From contig NZ_LUVZ01000003.1 in the NCBI RefSeq assembly GCF_001593385.1, positions 88,411 through 152,410 of the forward strand: a stretch of DNA of 64,000 bases, in the 5' to 3' direction. A program made the position numbers and the translations under genes. The notes under the pieces were generated by a model. The model did not search any database. It had not been told where the DNA came from and saw only the letters and a list, made by a program, of their open reading frames with translations. Below are positions 62,218-64,000 of the stretch, piece after piece. The stretch comes from Chryseobacterium cucumeris. Its GTDB lineage: Bacteria; Bacteroidota; Bacteroidia; Flavobacteriales; Weeksellaceae. How positions within the stretch are numbered: position 1 is the first letter of the stretch; each line of letters starts with the position of its first letter.

Positions 62218-63732
62218 ATGGAAATAGAAAAGTGGTTTAAACCGAAAAAATATCCTCACATAGGATATCCAATTACTATTCTAGATTATAGTTGGGTAAA
62301 ACAATATATTTTAAATCCAGAAAAAATAAGACTTCATAGCTTTCTACCTTTAATTCATAAAACTATAAAACAAAGAAAGTTTAGAGCTGATAAAACTTGT
62401 GCGACTAGAACTCCAAGCAAAAAAAGGTTCAGAAAGAAAGATGAAAAAAATCGCGAGATCTATTTTGCATCACATTTAGATGCTCAAATATTTTCCTATT
62501 ATAATCATATTTTGGTAGATTGTTATGAGGAATATATCAAAAGAGAATCGTTTAATAAATGTATTGTTGCTTATAGGAAAATACCAATTTCTAATGTATC
62601 AAATAATAATAAATGTAATATTGAATTTGCTAAATCAACATTTGAATTCATCAAGAATAATCAGGATAAAAAACTATCAGTTATCGTTGCAGACGTGACA
62701 TCTTTTTTTGATAATCTTAATCACAAAATATTAAAGAAGCAATGGTGTAAAATTTTAAAAACAAATTCGCTTCCAAGTAATCATTACAATGTTTTTAAAA
62801 CACTTACTGATATAAAGTATATTGAAGCAAAACAACTCTTTAAATATTATGACAAAACTATGATTGTGGAAAGAGGAGTACCAAATTCTACGACGGACAA
62901 AAATTACAAGCGCAAACCAATCAAAAAATCATCATATTTTAAAGAAAAAAAAGCAGTTTCGTTCTGCACAAAAAAAGAATTCATTTCCAATAATCTTAAT
63001 TTAATAATTTCAAAAAATAACAAAAAAGGAATTCCACAAGGTAGTCCGATAAGTGCTACTTTAGCTAATATCTATATGTTAGATTTTGATAAAATTATTT
63101 ACGAAAGGATAGAATTATTAAAGGGGTATTATCAGCGGTATAGTGATGACTTAATTATAATTTGTGAACAAAAATATGAAGACGATATTATTAAATTATT
63201 AAGAACAACAATTGCTGATAAAAATATAGCAGACTTAGAAATTCAGAGTAAAAAAACTAAAGTCTATCGATTCGAGGAGATAAATGGTAACTTTAAAGGA
63301 TTTCAAATAGACGAGATAACCAAAGTTCCTAATTATCATGTGGTACTTGAATATTTAGGATTTACTTATGATGGAAGTAAAGTGCTGATTAAAACTTCTG
63401 GTTTTTCTAAATTTTATCGTTCAATGATAAAATCATTTAAAAAATCAGCTTCTTTCGCAAAAAATAGTAAGAATCCTGACAAAAGTATATTCAAATCAAA
63501 ACTATACAAAAGGTTTACACGTAAAGGTGCGAAAAGAAAACTGATATATCAACCTTCTAAGAATAATCCCAATGAATACGTTAAAACAAAAAAGTTTAAT
63601 TGGGGCAATTACTTTAGCTATATTGAGAAATCAAATAGTGTTATGTTTGCTATTAATAATGGAAATCAAATAAAAAAACAAAGTAAAAAATTATGGAGAA
63701 ATTTTCATAAATTAATGAAAACTCATCAATAA
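62218..63732 (+). CDS. Defence-type reverse transcriptase, DRT2-like candidate
   Basis: 504 residues. RT motifs in order: motif A VADVTSFFDNLNH (Asp159, Asp165), motif B IPQGSPISATLANIYMLDFD (272-291), catalytic YSDD (308-311) in YYQRYSDDLIIICE, and LEYLGFTYDGSKVLIK. The C-terminal 110 residues are Lys-rich and contain no maturase, HNH or integrase domain, ruling against a group II intron. Codon use is far more AT-rich than mnmE and other core genes. It is cargo of the mnmE island and is directly preceded by a structured RNA with a stop-free frame. Defence role is inferred; the subtype needs a phylogeny. Confidence 0.85.
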   Translation: MEIEKWFKPKKYPHIGYPITILDYSWVKQYILNPEKIRLHSFLPLIHKTIKQRKFRADKTCATRTPSKKRFRKKDEKNREIYFASHLDAQIFSYYNHILVDCYEEYIKRESFNKCIVAYRKIPISNVSNNNKCNIEFAKSTFEFIKNNQDKKLSVIVADVTSFFDNLNHKILKKQWCKILKTNSLPSNHYNVFKTLTDIKYIEAKQLFKYYDKTMIVERGVPNSTTDKNYKRKPIKKSSYFKEKKAVSFCTKKEFISNNLNLIISKNNKKGIPQGSPISATLANIYMLDFDKIIYERIELLKGYYQRYSDDLIIICEQKYEDDIIKLLRTTIADKNIADLEIQSKKTKVYRFEEINGNFKGFQIDEITKVPNYHVVLEYLGFTYDGSKVLIKTSGFSKFYRSMIKSFKKSASFAKNSKNPDKSIFKSKLYKRFTRKGAKRKLIYQPSKNNPNEYVKTKKFNWGNYFSYIEKSNSVMFAINNGNQIKKQSKKLWRNFHKLMKTHQ

Positions 63733-63765
63733 TACCATAATCAAATAATATTAGAAAAATGTTGG

Positions 63766-63789
63766 TTGTGATCTTCTCTTCAATCACAA
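63766..63789. other. Hairpin downstream of the RT gene
   Basis: TTGTGAT (63766-63772) and ATCACAA (63783-63789) with a 10-nt loop, 34 bases after the RT stop. It is followed by A, not T, so its role as terminator is doubtful. The rest up to 63925 shows nothing identifiable. Confidence 0.35.
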
Positions 63790-63925
63790 AAAAAATTTCT
63801 TACTTTTCTTTATTAGTAATCTCCTTGTTTGTAGGCTATTTTTAAGAAAAGAAGCCCACGCCGTTGTATATACTTGTAATAGCCACGACTTTATCTGACA
63901 GTTAGGGGTTAAAAATAATTGTCAG

Positions 63926-64000
63926 TTATCCAATATTGTCCTTACTTCCAAAAGTAAGGATTTTTTGTTCCTCTGCAAGAGTTTCCAATAATTTATCTTT
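63926..64000 (-). CDS. Possible C-terminal end of a leftward gene
   Basis: A minus-strand frame enters from the right edge and ends at 63926: KDKLLETLAEEQKILTFGSKDNIG. It is short, and another frame is also open, so coding is uncertain. It could be the next cargo gene or core gene beyond the island. Confidence 0.25.
   Translation of the reverse strand, partial: KDKLLETLAEEQKILTFGSKDNIG
63939..63966 (+). terminator. Intrinsic terminator candidate
   Basis: TCCTTACTT / AAGTAAGGA, 9-bp perfect stem with 4-nt loop, followed by six T. It could end the RT transcript. Confidence 0.55.

Noticed and set aside
62218..63732. Group II intron maturase or retron RT
   Set aside because: No maturase X/thumb plus HNH tail, no intron boundary sequences; and longer than typical retron RTs. 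Retron cannot be fully excluded without a phylogeny.

Overview
The window looks like a chromosomal segment of a Chryseobacterium-type flavobacterium (Weeksellaceae). Supporting signs are AT-rich DNA, genes with almost no Shine-Dalgarno sites, many TAnnTTTG -7 boxes of the Bacteroidetes sigma-A type, exported proteins starting with the flavobacterial QVGIGT signature, a fused alpha/beta 2-oxoacid dehydrogenase E1, a GH109 enzyme close to the Elizabethkingia one, and several families of dispersed intergenic repeats. The species is inferred, not proven.

Layout. 1-5200: old yellow enzyme (cut by the edge) divergent from an HxlR regulator, an AhpD-like protein, E1 dehydrogenase, small membrane and exported proteins. 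5400-12800: polyprenyl synthase, exported beta-propeller, sterol-desaturase-like enzyme, rlmN, a four-helix-bundle (S23) gene inside a perfect inverted repeat, queA, AIM24. 12800-18000: M61 peptidase and a translationally overlapping trio (GH109 hydrolase, nucleotidyltransferase, sugar kinase) that reads as an N-acetylhexosamine release-and-salvage operon. 18000-28300: DNA glycosylase, S9 peptidase, thioesterase, a truncated GMC oxidoreductase, AraC regulator, a tRNA-Pro 3' fragment, topB; this part is rich in repeats and decay. 28300-40250: a stress and detoxification neighbourhood of DoxX, porin, amidohydrolase, isochorismatase-like hydrolase, pirin, Crp-like regulator, Na+/H+ antiporter, MhqD-like esterase and two MhqO-like VOC dioxygenases. 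Two operons here carry the same 22-bp element at the same distance from their -7 boxes. 40500-44400: a leader peptide plus terminator ahead of an EamA exporter and metNIQ. 44500-56670: GH3, TonB-type outer-membrane barrel, DUF2652, phosphoesterase, MFS/Lrp pair, exported proteins, mnmE.

56671 to the right edge is a genomic island that starts directly after mnmE: tyrosine recombinase with a symmetric operator, excisionase-like HTH, VapE-type helicase, an iteron-like cluster of ten AGGTAA/TTACCT sites, Toprim primase, a winged-helix replication protein, and as cargo a 504-residue reverse transcriptase preceded by about 320 nt of structured non-coding DNA. That RNA is closed by GGGGGCAA/TTGCCCCC and holds a 71-codon stop-free frame without its own start codon, with two in-frame ACA triplets exactly 120 nt apart. 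This resembles the DRT2 type of anti-phage reverse transcriptase, where rolling-circle copying of an upstream RNA creates a concatemeric gene (neo). It is the most interesting system in the window.

Start codons were moved inward from the longest frame where the sequence supports it (family N-terminus, signal peptide, promoter or terminator overlap). Functions rest on recognised motifs and family knowledge; no database search was run.
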